Shown: positions 1-12,360, counted from the first letter of the stretch. The stretch is 64,000 nucleotides of DNA from Diphasiastrum complanatum (GCA_029204225.1 CM055092.1:72659074-72723073); one strand, 5' to 3'. Notes: generated by a model not told the origin, from the letters alone. Made by a program: numbers and translations.

Positions 1-1010
1 GACTAGATGTACATTTCAAGAATAGAGTGTGTTCCATCTTGAAAAGTGATAAGTGCATAGCTAGTGGAATTAAGCAGGAAGGCTTTTTAAGTTGGATGCT
101 AATGTGGCCATTGAAAGTGTGAATATGGTTAGGGAGGAGTTGACTCAAGAGGAGCTTTGGCACAAAAGATTAGGCCATCCTAACCTTCAAGCCTAGCTCT
201 TGACCTACCAAAATCCCTCAAGAAGTGTGGCAAAGTGTGAGAGGCATGTGGCCTTGCAAAGTCACACAAGACTTCCTACAAGAGATCTTTGACAAGATCT
301 ACCTCACCTTTGGATCTTATTCATTCAAATGTACATGATTTTTCTCATGAAAGTAATGGAGGTGCCTTAATGTATGTGACTGTCATAGATGATTGTACTA
401 GATTCCCTTGGATTGAATTATTGTCTAAGAAAAGCCTTGTATATGAAGCTTTTGTAAAGTTTAAGTCTCTAGTGGAAAAGCAACTTAGTTCTTACATTAA
501 AGTTCTAAGATTGTGGTAATGGAGGAGAGTAGATCTCCAACAAAATGAGAGACTTTTGTGAGATCAATGGCATTAAGAGAGAGCTCACTTGTTCCTACAC
601 CCCCCAACAAATGGGGTGGTTGAGAGGAAAAATAGGAGTCTTTGTGAATGTGCAAAGTCTTTAAGACTTGATGCATCTCCACCGAGGCCATAACTTGTGC
701 AAATTACTTATGTAAAAGGCTTCCTAGTAGCGCTATTGGTGGGATCTCACCATTTCAAGCTATGTTTGGCAATAAGCCCAATGTAAAGATTTTAAAGTGT
801 TTGGATGTATATGTTATGTCCAACATTCCTTTGAAAAACTAGAAGGAAAGAAGATGCAACTCCCTTCAAAGGAATACTGGTAAGCTATAGTGAGAATAGC
901 AAAGGATATAGGATATTTGATCCTATTTCAAGCAAAGTAAAATTTAGCAAGGATGCCTTATTTGATGAATCTCAAAGTTAAAGGTTGTCTCCAAGTTCAT
1001 CTAATCTTTT
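1..1010 (+). pseudogene. Copia (family A) GAG-pre-integrase and integrase remnant
   Basis: This is the broken middle of a Ty1/copia polyprotein; integrase would insert the element cDNA into the genome. Near position 145 the translation reads EELWHKRLGHPNL, the usual GAG-pre-integrase motif. Positions 289-519 read DLIHSNV then VTVIDDCTRFPW, which covers the first catalytic Asp region of the rve core. A TPQQ motif follows near 600, but the frame is lost there and the NGVVER-type Glu region is split by a frameshift. The C-terminal part (FKVFGCICYVQHSFEKLEGK) is in another frame near 800-850. Many stops and shifts show that it is dead. The upstream edge continues outside the window. Lineage within copia was not determined. 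Confidence 0.85.
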
Positions 1011-2690
1011 AGGTGATGAAGATCTTGCAAAAACCGAGGAGAGCTTCTTGAAAATGATCTTTTGGAAGATCAAGATCAAGTACCAAAGGGGCCGAGAAGA
1101 TCCACAAGGAGCAAGGCCGAGCCTTCAAGGCTCACATACTTTGAGAAAGGGAAGCAAAGGGAAGAGACAACGCCTTCTACCTCTTACTCTTTTCAAACCA
1201 CAATGCTTGAAGAGCCATCATGTTATGAAGATGCAAGTAGATCACAAGTTTGGAGAGATGCAATGCAAGTAGAGTTTGATGCTTTGATAGATAATCAAAC
1301 TTGGAATCTTGTGCACCTTCCATATGGGAAGAAGGCACTTGCACGTAAGGGGATCTATAGATTAAAGTACAATCAAGATGGATCTATAAGTACAAAGCTA
1401 GATTGGTTGCTAAGGGGTTTCTTCAAACTAAAGGCATAGATTATGAAAAAACATTTGCTCCTGTAGCAAAGCTTGTAGCTATTAGATTGATCATTTGTAT
1501 TGCTACTTTGTTCAAGTGGAATCTCTATCGAATGGATGTGACCAATGCTTTTTTGAATGGCTACTTGGAGGAGGAAATATACATGTTGCAACTTGAGGGC
1601 TTCATCAAGGATGGTGAGGAGGACACGATTTGCCACTTAAGGAAGAGCCTAAATGGCTTGAAGCAAGCACCTAGAGCTTGATACTCTAGGTTGCATGATT
1701 TTCTCTACTCCCTTGGCTTTGTGATTACCTCTTATGAGCCTTCTTTGTACATCAAATGTAATGATGGAACGATCAACAATTTAGTACTTTATGTTGTTGA
1801 CAGAAAATGATGGTGAATGCATAAGAAATGTTAAAACTCCCTTGTCTAGTGAATTCAAGATGGTAGATCTAGGACTTCTTAAGTTTATACTTGGAATAGA
1901 AGCTACTAAAGCTAGTGATTTTACTTTTACGAGTCAATCAAAGTATGCTACTTCTATTCTTGAAAGGTTTGGCATGAAAGATTGTAAGGGGATTGACACC
2001 CCTATGGAGCAAGTTTGTAAAGTTACTAATGATTGTGATGAAGCATCCTTTGAGGACATCACATTCTTTAGGAAGCTAATAGGCTCCTTAATCTATTTGA
2101 CAGTCACTAGACCAGATTTGAGTTTTAGTGTAAGCAAGCTAAGTCAATATATGCAAGGTCCTTTGATGCATCATTGGAAAAGTGCCAAGAGAGTGCTTAG
2201 ATATGTCTCTTCTACTAGATTTTTGGCATTCTCTATCAAGGATCCAACTTGTACTTGAGGGCATTTTTGGATTCAGATTTTGTAGGAGACAAGATGGATA
2301 GAAGATCTATAATTGCATTTGCCAATTTCCTTTGTAGAGGAGTGATTTTGGCTTTCCAAAAAGCAAAATACAATTTCTCTTTCCTCTTGTGAAGCCGAGT
2401 ACAAGGCATTGACTTCGACAACCAAAGAACTCCTATGGCTAAGAAGACTTTTGATGGAGCTTCAAGTGCTAAAGGCCGAGGAGATCCCTTGCATCTATTG
2501 TGACAATCAATCTTCTCAACAAATTGCTACCAATCCAATCTTCCATGCTAGAACAAAGCATATTGAGATAGCTTATCACTTTGTAAGGGCGAAAATGCAA
2601 TCCAAGGAGGTTCAACTTTATCATGTGCCATCATTCGAGTGCATATCTGAAAATTGACAATGATGACTTTTATAAGACAAGATCTACTCC
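1010..2690 (+). pseudogene. Copia (family A) reverse transcriptase and RNase H remnant
   Basis: This continues the upstream integrase remnant. A linker with DLAKTEE and SRLTYFEKGKQREE leads into RT motifs: DALIDNQTWNLVHLP, VAKGFLQTKGIDYEKTFAPV, MDVTNAFLNGYLEEEIYM and LNGLKQAPRA. The catalytic YVDD region near 1,785 reads LYVVDRK, so the double Asp is lost through a local shift. RT resumes with FKMVDLGLLKFILGIE and IGSLIYLTVTRPDLSFSV. RNase H is seen as STTKELLWLRRLL, IYCDNQSSQQIATNP and ARTKHIEIAYHFVR. Homology stops near 2,690, just before an antisense gypsy fragment. At least five frame changes are visible, so no functional enzyme is made. Confidence 0.9.
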
Positions 2691-2737
2691 ATGTAAGCAC
2701 TATCTGTCATCACCAAGCTGAATCTACATCACTGTGG

Positions 2738-3262
2738 TGGCTAATACTTGCGAAGTCGGCTACCGTTGATGGGGGTATCAAATGGTGTCCCATCCAATTG
2801 TTTGAGGTTCACGGCTCCATGGCTAAGGATCTCCTTGACACGATATGGGCCTTCGCCCGTGACCTTCAGTTTTTTCTTGATCGCCTTGGTTTTGTACATG
2901 AGTACCAGATCTCCAGAGTGAAGATCTTTCTCGTGTAGTGCAATCGTAGAGATTTGGATTTATCAAGGCACTGTACAATGACAACTCTTAATGAAGGTAC
3001 CAAAAACTCCACTAGCATTAGTGCATCCCGGCCATAAAAAAATTGGAATGGCGTTTGATCAATACTTCCCTTGTATGATGTCCTGAATGCCCATAGAACA
3101 ACATGTAGTTTGTGCTCCCAATCACATCTGCTAGCTTCATTGTTTTTGTGATAACGCTATATCAGATCTTGTTGGATGATTCTGCCTGCCCATTGCCACA
3201 AGAATAATATGGCGTGTTGAATCTATGGATCACAAAGAATTTTTGGAGTATGGTACTCCCAA
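2738..3262 (-). pseudogene. Ty3/gypsy integrase C-terminal remnant, antisense
   Basis: Read on the minus strand, this shows the end of a Ty3/gypsy integrase. HRFNTPYYSCGNGQAESSNK contains the conserved stretch around the catalytic Glu. It is followed by DWEHKLHVVLWAFRTSYKGS, TPFQFFYGRDALMLVEF and, after a frame change, GDLVLMYKTKAIKKKLKV and GPYRVKEILSHGAVNL. The last motifs resemble the C-terminal domain of non-chromoviral (Athila/Tat-type) integrases; no chromodomain is seen. At least two frame changes occur. It abuts the end of the plus-strand copia remnant, so the two were joined by insertion or rearrangement. The gypsy assignment is firm; the sublineage is tentative. Confidence 0.8.
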
Positions 3263-5412
3263 GTTAAAGCTAAAATTGAATTTTTTTTTTCTTGAATTTC
3301 AAGTTTGGTTTTAAAATTTGAAACTGGTTACTTGTCTGATATATTTCTAATCGATATTGATCATTAGAAATGGGTCAAGTGAATGTTTGTGCAAGATACT
3401 CGTCAAAATTGAAAATTTAAAACCATCAAACTAGCCAAATTGAATGAATGGTGACATAACTTTTTATTTGAGCAGTGAAATCTGGTTGGATACAGTTTAA
3501 GAGTTATTGAAATCCTATTGATAAGATTTCCATTCATGTAATTGAGTTTGGATAGTTTTTGTCAATATTAATGGAGTAATGCCAAACCAGTCAACAAAGA
3601 GGAAAAACAGTCTAATTTTATTGAAAAAATTGTAATTGATAGGAATTGATCAAAATTAAAAAACTTATTTCATTTCGGATTAAATCTTATGGTGAATTGT
3701 ATACAAAGTACAGACTAGTATTATTTTTCATACTAGTAGATGATTTTTGTATATCAGGAATTCAACCCAGGTATAGGATAGAAATGAAATTGTTTCAAAC
3801 TTTTTTCCTACAATAATTCATTTTTTACATTTACTAATGTCTTTCTATCTTCGTTGTACCTTAGCTTTGTAACAAATTTTCAGGGGACTAAAAATTCTAA
3901 GGGTGGAAGATGAGTGGACATCAAAGGTAGTAAGTGTGATCGGGAAATGTATTTTGCAATTAGGATTTTGACAATCCCTGGGAATAATTGGTTAATACCG
4001 GATATTAATTCTAGATCGAATTCATTAGATTTTTTCGAAAGTAATTTCAGATAGATTCAGAGTAAGATGCCTAATTGGAACTTTTCGAATAAGAGAAATT
4101 CTCTGGAGATTGTGTGGAGTAATTTGGAACTAGAATTGGTTTGAAAAATTTGAATCATTATCTATAAGTAGTACAGTGAAAGGTCAAAAGTTACTAATTT
4201 CATTTTGATTGGAATAAGAGTAAGTTTGATCAGAAGTTAAGTCTGGATAGTCTGTATTAGATCAACCTAATCTTAGTTTGAGTACTAGGATGAGAGAGAG
4301 GTTGATTGAGTGGAAGAAATTATGTTATTAGAGGTAAGATGAGTTGGAAAATTGCTAAGAGTGAATGTTATTTGTCTCAGAGATGACCCGGATATGCTAT
4401 TTACTCATGAGAAATAGAAATTCTTTAGTAATTGAGTTACAAGATTCTTAGCGAGATATGTGAGTAACATATGTGGGTTCTGGAGGAATCTACCATATAT
4501 GAATGTGCTTATGTACTGGGTCATAGTGAATTTATTCACTTATGTGCATGATTAATTTTGTATGATTCTAATGTGTAATCCTGGTTACAAGGGTTATTTG
4601 GTGCAGTTAACCTAGTCGGTGAACATAAATATTTGATCAAGTATTGTTGAGACAAATACTTGTAGAGTTAACGGATCTTTCTAGAGAAGATTTATAGGTT
4701 AACTTATAAATGATTTGGATAAGGATCTAAATGTGGTGTTATACTAGTATAATTAAGATTTGCACCTAGACATTTGAGATTTTTAAATCATTGGCAATTA
4801 ACTTGAGTAGTTGATTACTTTGGGATGAAGTTAATTAGTGAAACGATTAGTGTGATGAGGATTCACCAGAGACTGATAGTTTTAAGCTATATTGCTTGTA
4901 AGACGCATGAAGGCATTTAACTCAAGAGAGTATCTAGGATACTCAAAGTTGAGTTTTAATCATTTTCTATCTTAGTGGTTCTCCTAGAGATTCTAGTTGA
5001 ATGAATTATCATATTTTAGAATTGGATTCTAAGGATATTTGTACTTGGAAGTTTCTTTGAATTGTCTGTCATAGTTTGTGGATGATTTCATACTATAATT
5101 GGGAATTTTCTCTAACTCTAATCTCTTAAGTTAGGTAATATTTCACTCCGTGTTTCATGTAAGTGTTTTACATGAAGGTGAGGTTACTAACTAAGAAAGA
5201 GTGAAACCCAGATGAGAAAATTTATCGCTTAGTGAACTTTTCAAACCAAATCTTGTACTCCAAAGCAGAGATTAACAATTGAAAAATAGGTTTATCTCTG
5301 AGTACATGTTTGATATGAAAGTTTAACTAAGAATAATGATTTTCTAGATTAATATGGAAGTTAAAGGAACTATATTTGCAATTCTTTTCTGTTTTGAGGA
5401 CAAAACCAGATT
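3263..5412. other. AT-rich non-coding stretch, probably 3' internal part of an LTR element
   Basis: There is no reading frame of useful length and no recognisable domain on either strand. The stretch ends in TTTTGAGGACAAAACC followed by a purine-rich tract, the arrangement often seen at the 3' end of Ty3/gypsy internal regions. I therefore infer that it is the decayed or non-coding 3' internal part of the element whose LTR starts at 5,426. Confidence 0.4.
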
Positions 5413-6060
5413 AAAGGGGAAAGAATGTTATGTCCATGACCGGTACATAGGATTCAGTATACTCCTAGTCTTGGATACACGATACTCCAGTGAATTAAGT
5501 TGTTAATTAAGCCACGTCATACTGGACATGACCCGAAAGTAGCTAATATCCTCGTGAGGCCCAGAACACACTAAATGGAGTTAGTACAAGGTTTGGGACC
5601 ATATGTGCATGTGTAGAGTTATCAATAGCAGTTCTGTGAATAGAGAATCTATGCATAGAGACTCTATTCTAGATGAATCTATAGGGGAGTTAGGGCCTTG
5701 CATGAATAAGTGCACAGGTGGTTCTAGCTCTATATAAGGAGGCCAAACTCGTCCTACTACATCACCTTGTGGTGGATTCATTGACAGGCTCTCACTCTAC
5801 TTTCATGCTTCCTATTCCTTGGCTTGGGGGTGAAGCTTCTAGAGTTTGATTGGTCATGTCATAAGCAGCCTTGTAGTCAGAAACAACTCATCTATAGATG
5901 TCCTAGAGTACAATACCAGTCTAGAATGATAGAAACGACACCGATTGCCTGAACCATATTGGTAGGAACAGGACCTACCCTCCTTCAACCATGAAGCCTG
6001 GAAACTTCCATTGGCAGGAGGAGTACAAAGTGATTGATCAAAACCTAGGGTTGGAAGCAA
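5413..6060 (+). mobile_element. Polypurine tract and LTR start of a gypsy-type element
   Basis: AAAGGGGAAAGAA (5,413-5,425) is a good polypurine tract and is followed at once by TGTTATGTCC, a common start for plant gypsy LTRs. The upstream GAGGACAAAACC supports the 3' end of an internal region. A TATA box lies about 300 bp into the LTR, as expected for U3. The LTR end was not found, because no second copy is in the window; the given end is a guess. Confidence 0.6.
5730..5739 (+). promoter_or_regulatory. TATA box of the LTR starting at 5,426
   Basis: CTATATAAGG sits about 305 bp after the LTR start, with no competing coding frame. Its position fits the U3 promoter of an LTR retrotransposon. 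Confidence 0.5.
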
Positions 6061-7735
6061 TTTTCGTCGGTCTCTGCCATAAGGGCATTGTGGGGCCTTC
6101 CCCTTTTAGGTGAGACCAACCCTTGTCTAAAAAACTCCTAACACAATCCAAGGATAGCGTCAACAGATCTAACATGCTCAATAGGCTATATTCTAGCTAA
6201 GTAACTAAGATGCTAAGTATTTGTTACGTAGATCAAAGATCATGAGCTAAAGCAATTTTTTGCACCAATAGTCTTGCGCTACTTCATACTCTTGTACTCA
6301 TTTTTACAGTCAATTAGAGTGCAAGTTTTTTGTCACCACTATTGTTTAGTTCTATTGCGCATAGCTATTGTTTTACTCATCCTACACCATTCGTGTCTCC
6401 ACTTTCGATGCTATACTATCATTATCGATCCAATATTAGAGCATCTATTTCTACCAAAGCTCCTCTGATCCGATATCAGTCGATCAATTCTCTGATCCCA
6501 CCGATTTTCGACATGGTATCAAAACTCGTTCTCTGATCTCCTCCAGTTTTCCTACAAGAAGTGCTTACGGGATTAGCATGAATATTTTCTCCATGAATAA
6601 ATTAGTTGTTGGAGTACCATACCTATGAATGCATCTATGATAATATGTTTGTTGTGACATTGTGCAAACAACCTCTCAAAAAAATTGCTTGTCGATTGGC
6701 TCAAACTTGCAACAATCTTGAAATCAACCTTAAAGGAATTCATAATCCTTTACCCCATCTCCTTCCAACAAGTACCTTGCCTTCAATTCCAATTTGTTGT
6801 CAATGTACACTTTTTTTTTAGCTCGTCGAACAATTTTTGATTTTCACAGGATTGTAAGAACAATTATGTATTCATAATTGTGGAAGAAAATCATTAGGCT
6901 TCAAAATAACATTGAGATGTTTTTATTATGCTTTCATATAGTCTTTGAGTGAATATTTCATATATCTTCTTTGATTTGTGATCAAGGAAGTTGGCTAGAT
7001 AATTGTTATTTTTGCCAAGTGCATATTCCCAAGTGAATCATATGCATGAGAGGAGTATGAATTTAGTTTGATAACCTCTCAAATTGATCTTTCACTTCCA
7101 AACCCTCATCATATAAGATATCAACCACATCAAATATTTGAAGATCTTGTTGACGAACACATTGTAGTGTAGAGGTTTTACCTTGCGGAGCAAACTTTGC
7201 ACTAGCTCTTCCAATGACAACTTAAATATTCATGATGCACATTATCATCCATAATCCGTGGAAATGTGTGCTATTTGTTGATATGGACCAAAAGCACCAA
7301 ACCCACTTTTAGACTATAATGGATAGGCCCCTACATGGCATGTGGAGATGCATTTTGGGCATGCCACATATGAGTTGATTTACAGCTTTTTCTTTAATCT
7401 AATTGCATTTCCATGCAAGTGCAGGTAGAGTCCAATCCAAACCAATAACAAGCCCATATCTCAAAGGCATTTCTCCACACATGATAGTAGTTTAGACTTG
7501 ATCGACTAGGTATTGTCATGTGGCAATTGTCGTAAAATCGTGTGTGGGCGTGAGCGGCAGCAGAAGCTCGAGGATTGGAGCGTGACGTGTAGGAACGAAA
7601 ACGTAACAGTTAGCAGTAGGATTATTCAGGTAGAAGAATTTGTACAGAATGCGCAAATGAACGATGCAATAGTGAGACAAAAATTGCACTTTGATAAATA
7701 TCAATAGTGAGTACAATAGCTTGAAGTAATAACTT
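6061..7735. other. No recognisable gene; LTR-like and unassigned sequence
   Basis: Apart from the primer-binding site at 6,514, nothing is recognised. Short open stretches on the minus strand between about 6,600 and 7,500 have a coding-like amino-acid mix but many stops and no known motif. A 64-aa plus-strand frame at 7,513-7,707 also has no recognisable domain. Confidence 0.4.
6514..6526 (+). other. Primer-binding site, initiator tRNA-Met type
   Basis: TGGTATCAAAACT is nearly identical to the TGGTATCAGAGC complement of the tRNA-iMet 3' end used by most plant copia elements. It follows GACA, a possible LTR 3' end. No gag is found downstream, so the internal region is missing or unrelated. 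Confidence 0.5.
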
Positions 7736-8110
7736 CAGCTTGTTGGGTGTGATAACACTGACTATAGAAAAACTCTAATTGAAAGAGCAATTTTAATTAA
7801 CTCAACCCAAAATTGAAAATTTACATAGCTTGAATCAGTTAATATATAGATTTACAAGTGTCAAGGAACAAAATATCTTACAAGCCTTTAATGTTATTTA
7901 CGCCAGTCTTTGCATATGTACAAATTTGGTAACCGCCAACCGCCTTTGGGATATTTGGTTGTCCAGCTGTTTTTAGGGTTGTTGATAAGTTGGCAACGTT
8001 GGTCAACCAATGTAACAAAACGTGAAAAAGTCGAAAAACCCGAAGGTGCTTTTAGAATGAAGTTATGCGACTCCTGAAGGTGCCCTTACACTAAAGGTAT
8101 GTAAATCCCT
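7736..8110 (-). repeat. Probable LTR fragment of the minus-strand copia element
   Basis: The sequence lies directly after the end of the minus-strand copia frame. It has a TATA-like TCTATATATTAA on the minus strand and shares motifs such as CTTATCAACAA and GGGCACC with the LTR at 16,655. It is probably LTR; limits are uncertain. Confidence 0.4.
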
Positions 8111-9224
8111 AAGGCACCCTTAGATTCAAGACAGCGAAGAAGGCGAAAAAGCCGAAAAAGTGCATAAATCTAGATGGAGGCTGTCTGGACCTGTTCAACC
8201 TTCTAGGTTGAACTTTGGTCCTCTGATGTGGGTTGACTCGTTGAGGTTCTGACTCATCATCTGAGTCAGCGTCGAGATTCTGTAGTTGACTCTCTGGATC
8301 AGAATTGACTGGTTGTTCGATCCGTGAGTCATAATTATCAGCAACTTTCCCTTTGTGGTCGATGAACTGGTCTTCCACAAAAATGACATCTCTATTGGTG
8401 AATGTCTTCTTGGTATCCAAATTGTAGAGCTTGTATGCCTTGTGATTTTGGGATAGCCGATGAAAATTGTTTTTTTAGCTCTTGTCATCTAGCTTTCTTC
8501 TTAGATCCTCAAGGATCTGAGTGAAAGCGATGCATCCAAACACTCGAATATGTTTGAGTAATGATTTTGATCTTGTCCACAACTCATAAGGTGTCTTTCC
8601 ATTTAGGGCTTTGGTGATGGATCGATTCTGTAAATAGACGGCTGCAGTAACAGCTTCTGTCCAGAAATTCTTTGGAAGAGAGGCATGGGCCATTATGCTC
8701 TTGGCACTTTCGATGAGTGTCTAATTCTTCCTCTTAGCTACACCATTGGACTGAGGTGAATAGCTGGTTATGTATTGTTGAAGTATCTTGTTGGCCTTGC
8801 AGAACTCCTTGAATTCTGTGGAGATGTACTCTCCCCCTCCATCTGTGTGTAGGGCCTTGATCTTCCTCTAGGTCTGGTTTTCTAGAGATGCCTTGAACTG
8901 CTTGAAGAATTTGAATGCTTCGAATTTGTTCTTCATATAGTAGGTTGCAGTCCTTCGAGAGAAGTCATTGATGAAGGTTAGGAGATAGAGAGCTCCCCTT
9001 GTGGAAGCAGTCTGCATCGGGCCTTAAATGTTGTTGTGTACAAGGTCAAGCAAGGCCTTGGATGTGTGAACTGAGTCTAAACTGAAGGGACTTCTAGCAT
9101 GCTTGTTGATAATATAGCTTTCGCATGGAGAAGTTGGCGAGGTCTTGTACTAGACTCTGAGCTGACATTTGCTGAATATTGTTGAAGTTAAGATGGTCAA
9201 GTCTGAAATGCCACAACATATCAG
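8110..9224 (-). pseudogene. Copia (family B-like) integrase remnant with catalytic Glu changed to Lys
   Basis: On the minus strand the integrase core is readable from about 9,000 down. LYLLTFINDFSRRT carries the first Asp, IKALHTDGGGEYIS the second, and SYSPQSNGVAKRKN the third position, where the catalytic Glu of NGVAERKN has become Lys, followed by a stop. SLPKNFWTEAVTAAVYLQNR and KHIRVFGCIAFTQIL complete the core. The tail ends RSRQPPSRFM and then passes straight into LTR-like sequence, so the whole RT-RNase H part is missing. This is a dead, internally deleted element in the same orientation as the gag upstream. Confidence 0.88.
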
Positions 9225-10160
9225 TTATTCAGAAGTGGTTGTGTGAAGAGCCTGACTATTAGAAGAATAGCAATAGCTGAGTTTGTACAGATAGCTGCTT
9301 CTTCTTCCATAGGCTAGAACCTTTCGAGATTTTTCAAGAATTGTGCTATCTTCTGTATTAAATTCGACCTTCCGACCTGAATCGATGATTCTGCTGACTT
9401 CACCCTTTTTGAATTCAACTTTGAATGTTCCTTCACCTTCGATTGAATGCAATGAGTTGTCTCCAAGTCGCACAACTCAAGAGCGGGTGAATGACTTGTA
9501 GTCTTTGAGCCAGTCGCGATGGTGAGTCATGTGTTGAGTTGCTCCGAAGTCTAGATACCAAGAATCGATATCCTGTTGTTCTCTGACTTTGGTCATGAAG
9601 GTTGCTTCATCTTCTTCTTCTTGTTGTCGTTGATTCGAGTGACTGGCTGTAGCACTATGTGCTTGTTGTTGGAACTGCTTCTTCTTTTCGTTGTTGTACT
9701 TCAAAGTTTGGCAGTCCTTAATTTTGTGGCCAATCCTCTTATAGTATCTGCAGAAAAGTTTCTGCGCTGGTTGGAATGATGAAGAGCTTGAATTCGATCC
9801 TGAACCAGAATTTGGTCCAGACTGCATGTTGCTCTTCTTGTCAGTAAAGTCTGACTTTGTAGATCTCTTGGATCTAAACTTCTGATTTTTTGAATACATA
9901 GCTTGAGGATCCGACCCTGAGCATGAGGAGGATGCTGATCTTTTGATCTCCTCTTGTAGGAGCAGCGAGATTACTCTTGATAGAGTGAGGTGCTTCTGGA
10001 TAGAAATTGCCATTACCCAATTTTCATAGGCATCAGGTAGACTCAATAATAGAGTCATGAGTGCATCAAAATCTTCTATAACTGAGCCGGTTGTAGTCAT
10101 CTGTTCCATAAGATTCTTGAAAGTGTTGAGGTGACTCAAAACACTATCTGCATTAGACAT
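9225..10160 (-). pseudogene. Copia (family B-like) gag, zinc knuckle and protease remnant
   Basis: A 227-aa open frame covers the UBN2-type copia gag C-terminal half (NTFKNLMEQMTTTG, LLSLPDAYENWV), a basic Ser/Gly-rich linker, a zinc knuckle and the protease start. The knuckle reads CRYYKRIGHKIKDC, so the second Cys of CX2CX4HX4C has become Tyr. The protease motif is WYLDFGATQHM, with Phe replacing Ser of the catalytic DSGA. A further frame at 9,225-9,473 continues protease (DNSLHSIEGEGTF). The frame begins at an abrupt junction with a different copia family at 10,160. Loss of two key residues indicates a non-functional protein. Confidence 0.9.
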
Positions 10161-10440
10161 TCAAAACGTTATCAAGATCTATCCTCTTAGATGATCCTAA
10201 GCATAATGGAATAGATCCTATGCCATCTATCTTACATTCTTGATCACTAGTAGTGTAGATTGACTTCTTAGAATCCTTACAAGAAAGTAGAGTAGAAAAA
10301 TAATGCTTGTTGAATGACATGTGAGAGCTAGCCCCACTGTCAATCCACCATGTCTTGGCTTGATCTTGGTGTAGATGCTACCATCAAGGATGTGTTGAAG
10401 CCATCCTCTTCCTCCTCCCCTTGTGCAAGTACGGACTATA
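10161..10440 (-). pseudogene. Copia (family A) protease fragment joined to the family B-like gag
   Basis: The minus strand reads AKTWWIDSGASSHMSFNKHY, an intact DSGA aspartic protease motif, then DQECKIDGIGSIPL and DLDNVL. The same order (WWIDSEASSHMTF, DQECRIDGIG, DLDNVLFVPS) occurs in the plus-strand element at 23,770-23,970, so this is family A. Right after DLDNVL the sequence changes to the start of a family B-like gag. The join is therefore a recombination or insertion breakpoint between two copia lineages. Confidence 0.8.
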
Positions 10441-12034
10441 AATAGAGATTAAAGTATTCAAGCATACAAGAGCATTCCACTCATCAAAACTCAAGACAAA
10501 TGTGGAAAATACAAGAAAACTAGAATTTGCCAATGTCTCATCAACTTCTCATTGATTTGGTTGAGCCCTTTATGGATCAAGTACATCCATGAGCTGTGTA
10601 TTGTCCACCAAGCCTTCACACGTGTGAAGAGTGCCTAGTCATCCAGATCCACCAATGGGAGCCATATGTGCTCATTTTCCAAAGTTAACTATTCTCTTTG
10701 GCTAGAAAACAAAAAGCTAGTCTTCCACATTTATAGAAATATTCCCTATAAAATAGGATCTAATGGAGTCTCTCTATCTTATCCGCACGTGTGAATGGCA
10801 TCTTTACATGTGGGAGAATTTACTCATTCACATGGAAGTGCATTCTATATACAAAAGTTTGACCAATTTGACTCACTTCTAGATTCTACTCAAAGGTCAA
10901 TTTCACACATGGGTAGATCCATCTAAAATCAATCTAACTTTATAAAAACAAGTTATGCACATCTTTTCACACATGGAAACAAGCTCCACATGTGTGAGAT
11001 CCTATCATGATCTCATATCTCAAGATACATCAAGTATAACAAGTTTGAAGTGACATTTTTAACAATCACAACCAAATCTAACGAAATCAAACCAGATCTA
11101 ATGAGATCTAGTCAGATCAAGTAGAATTTAACAAGATCCGGCAAGATTTGAACATATTAGCAATATTCAAGTAGGCTCCAGATCTAGATAGGATCAGAAG
11201 GATAGTAGATCACCATCAGTAGAGGCAAAAATCTCTGAAAGTGATAGATCAGCAACCAAATCTTCACAAAAACTCTTGCAGAAGCCTCCATAGTCAGATC
11301 TGACCTAGACGGACCTACAAAAATCTGTATGAAAGTTACTTGTGAAAAAAATAGTCAAAATTGAGCCTCTACGAGAGTTTAGGGAAGTAGAATCTAAGAA
11401 ACCTTCGCATGCCCTCAAGATCTCCAAGCCAACCTTCATAGACAACAAAAATGAAATCAAGACAGTGAAATTGACCTGCCTACATGGTCAGATATTCAAA
11501 AGTAGGTAAATTGTGCAGGTACTGCAAGAGTTCTTTCCTTGAGAGAGTTGCAAAGCCTTCAGAACCCTCATAGAACCTTCATAGGGGGCAGTCAAATTAG
11601 CTCAGGAACTCTCGCAGACTTTTCTAGGATCTTTGAATTATTTGACGAAGGTCCTTGCAAAATTTGGTTTGGAACTGAGCAGTGGAAAGCGCACTTCTTC
11701 TAATATGCACTCTAATTCTCCTCTATATAAGTGGAAGATTTGAGTCATTTGGCACTTCATGCAGTGAAGCTCTTGGCAAATTTTCAACTGAATTTTCAAC
11801 ATTCTCTGTTTGCGACCAAACTTCACACATGCTTTCATCAACCTTCATAACCACCTGTTACACACTTGTTGCCACCTTTTCCATCTCCGTTTACTCAAAA
11901 TCTAGCTGTCTTAGTTTTTGAAGTGTTTTTCTCATTTTTAAAGTCTTTTCCTCTTTTTTTTTTTAAAGCCTTTTCTCTTTCTCCATCCCAGTCACTACCA
12001 CATCATACCTAGCACCTAACTGTACCATGAACCT
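10441..12034. other. Non-coding, LTR-like sequence
   Basis: No protein motif was found. Several CACGTG/CACATG palindromes (10,615; 10,787; 10,970-11,000) resemble those in the family A LTRs. A plus-strand TATA-like CTCTATATAAGTGG occurs near 11,720 and resembles the one near 44,660. I take the stretch to be one or more LTR fragments. Confidence 0.4.
10615..10628. promoter_or_regulatory. G-box palindrome TTCACACGTGTGAA
   Basis: This is a 14-bp perfect inverted repeat centred on CACGTG, the plant G-box core bound by bZIP and bHLH factors. Related CACACGTGTG sites recur in LTR sequence at about 12,521, 19,734, 27,193 and 45,171. The regulatory role is inferred. Confidence 0.4.
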
Positions 12035-12360
12035 TGTTGGAAAGAGGTGATAGCAATAACAACAAGTCGAAGACAATGAACGACTTATCGAGCGTGGCGG
12101 AATGGAGCCTGCTTTCCTAATGCATGACTATGCCTATCAATATTGAATAAAACATAATGACAGAAGTCACGTTCAATCTTATAGTAACTAGCTTCGAAAT
12201 CATCAGTACTACAATGATTATGTAGCCAAACATTGAATTATCAAACAAAAGCAATATGAGATTTATCAACTACAAAACTATCACAGAGATGCATACATTC
12301 TGATATAATACTGAACGCAATAAAGGATAGATTGATTCAGCATGAGATAGATGATGATGA
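12035..12360 (-). repeat. LTR tail homologous to 17,205-17,490, opposite orientation
   Basis: The minus strand (CTGAATCAATCTATCC, CATTGCGTTCAGT, ATTGATAGGCATAGTCAT) matches the plus-strand segment 17,205-17,470 almost motif by motif. It lies directly downstream of a family A LTR start on the same strand, so two LTR types are joined here. Confidence 0.6.

Noticed and set aside
11638-11921. Short frames on both strands near 11,640-11,920
   Set aside because: No motif, LTR-like context with a TATA box, overlapping on opposite strands.
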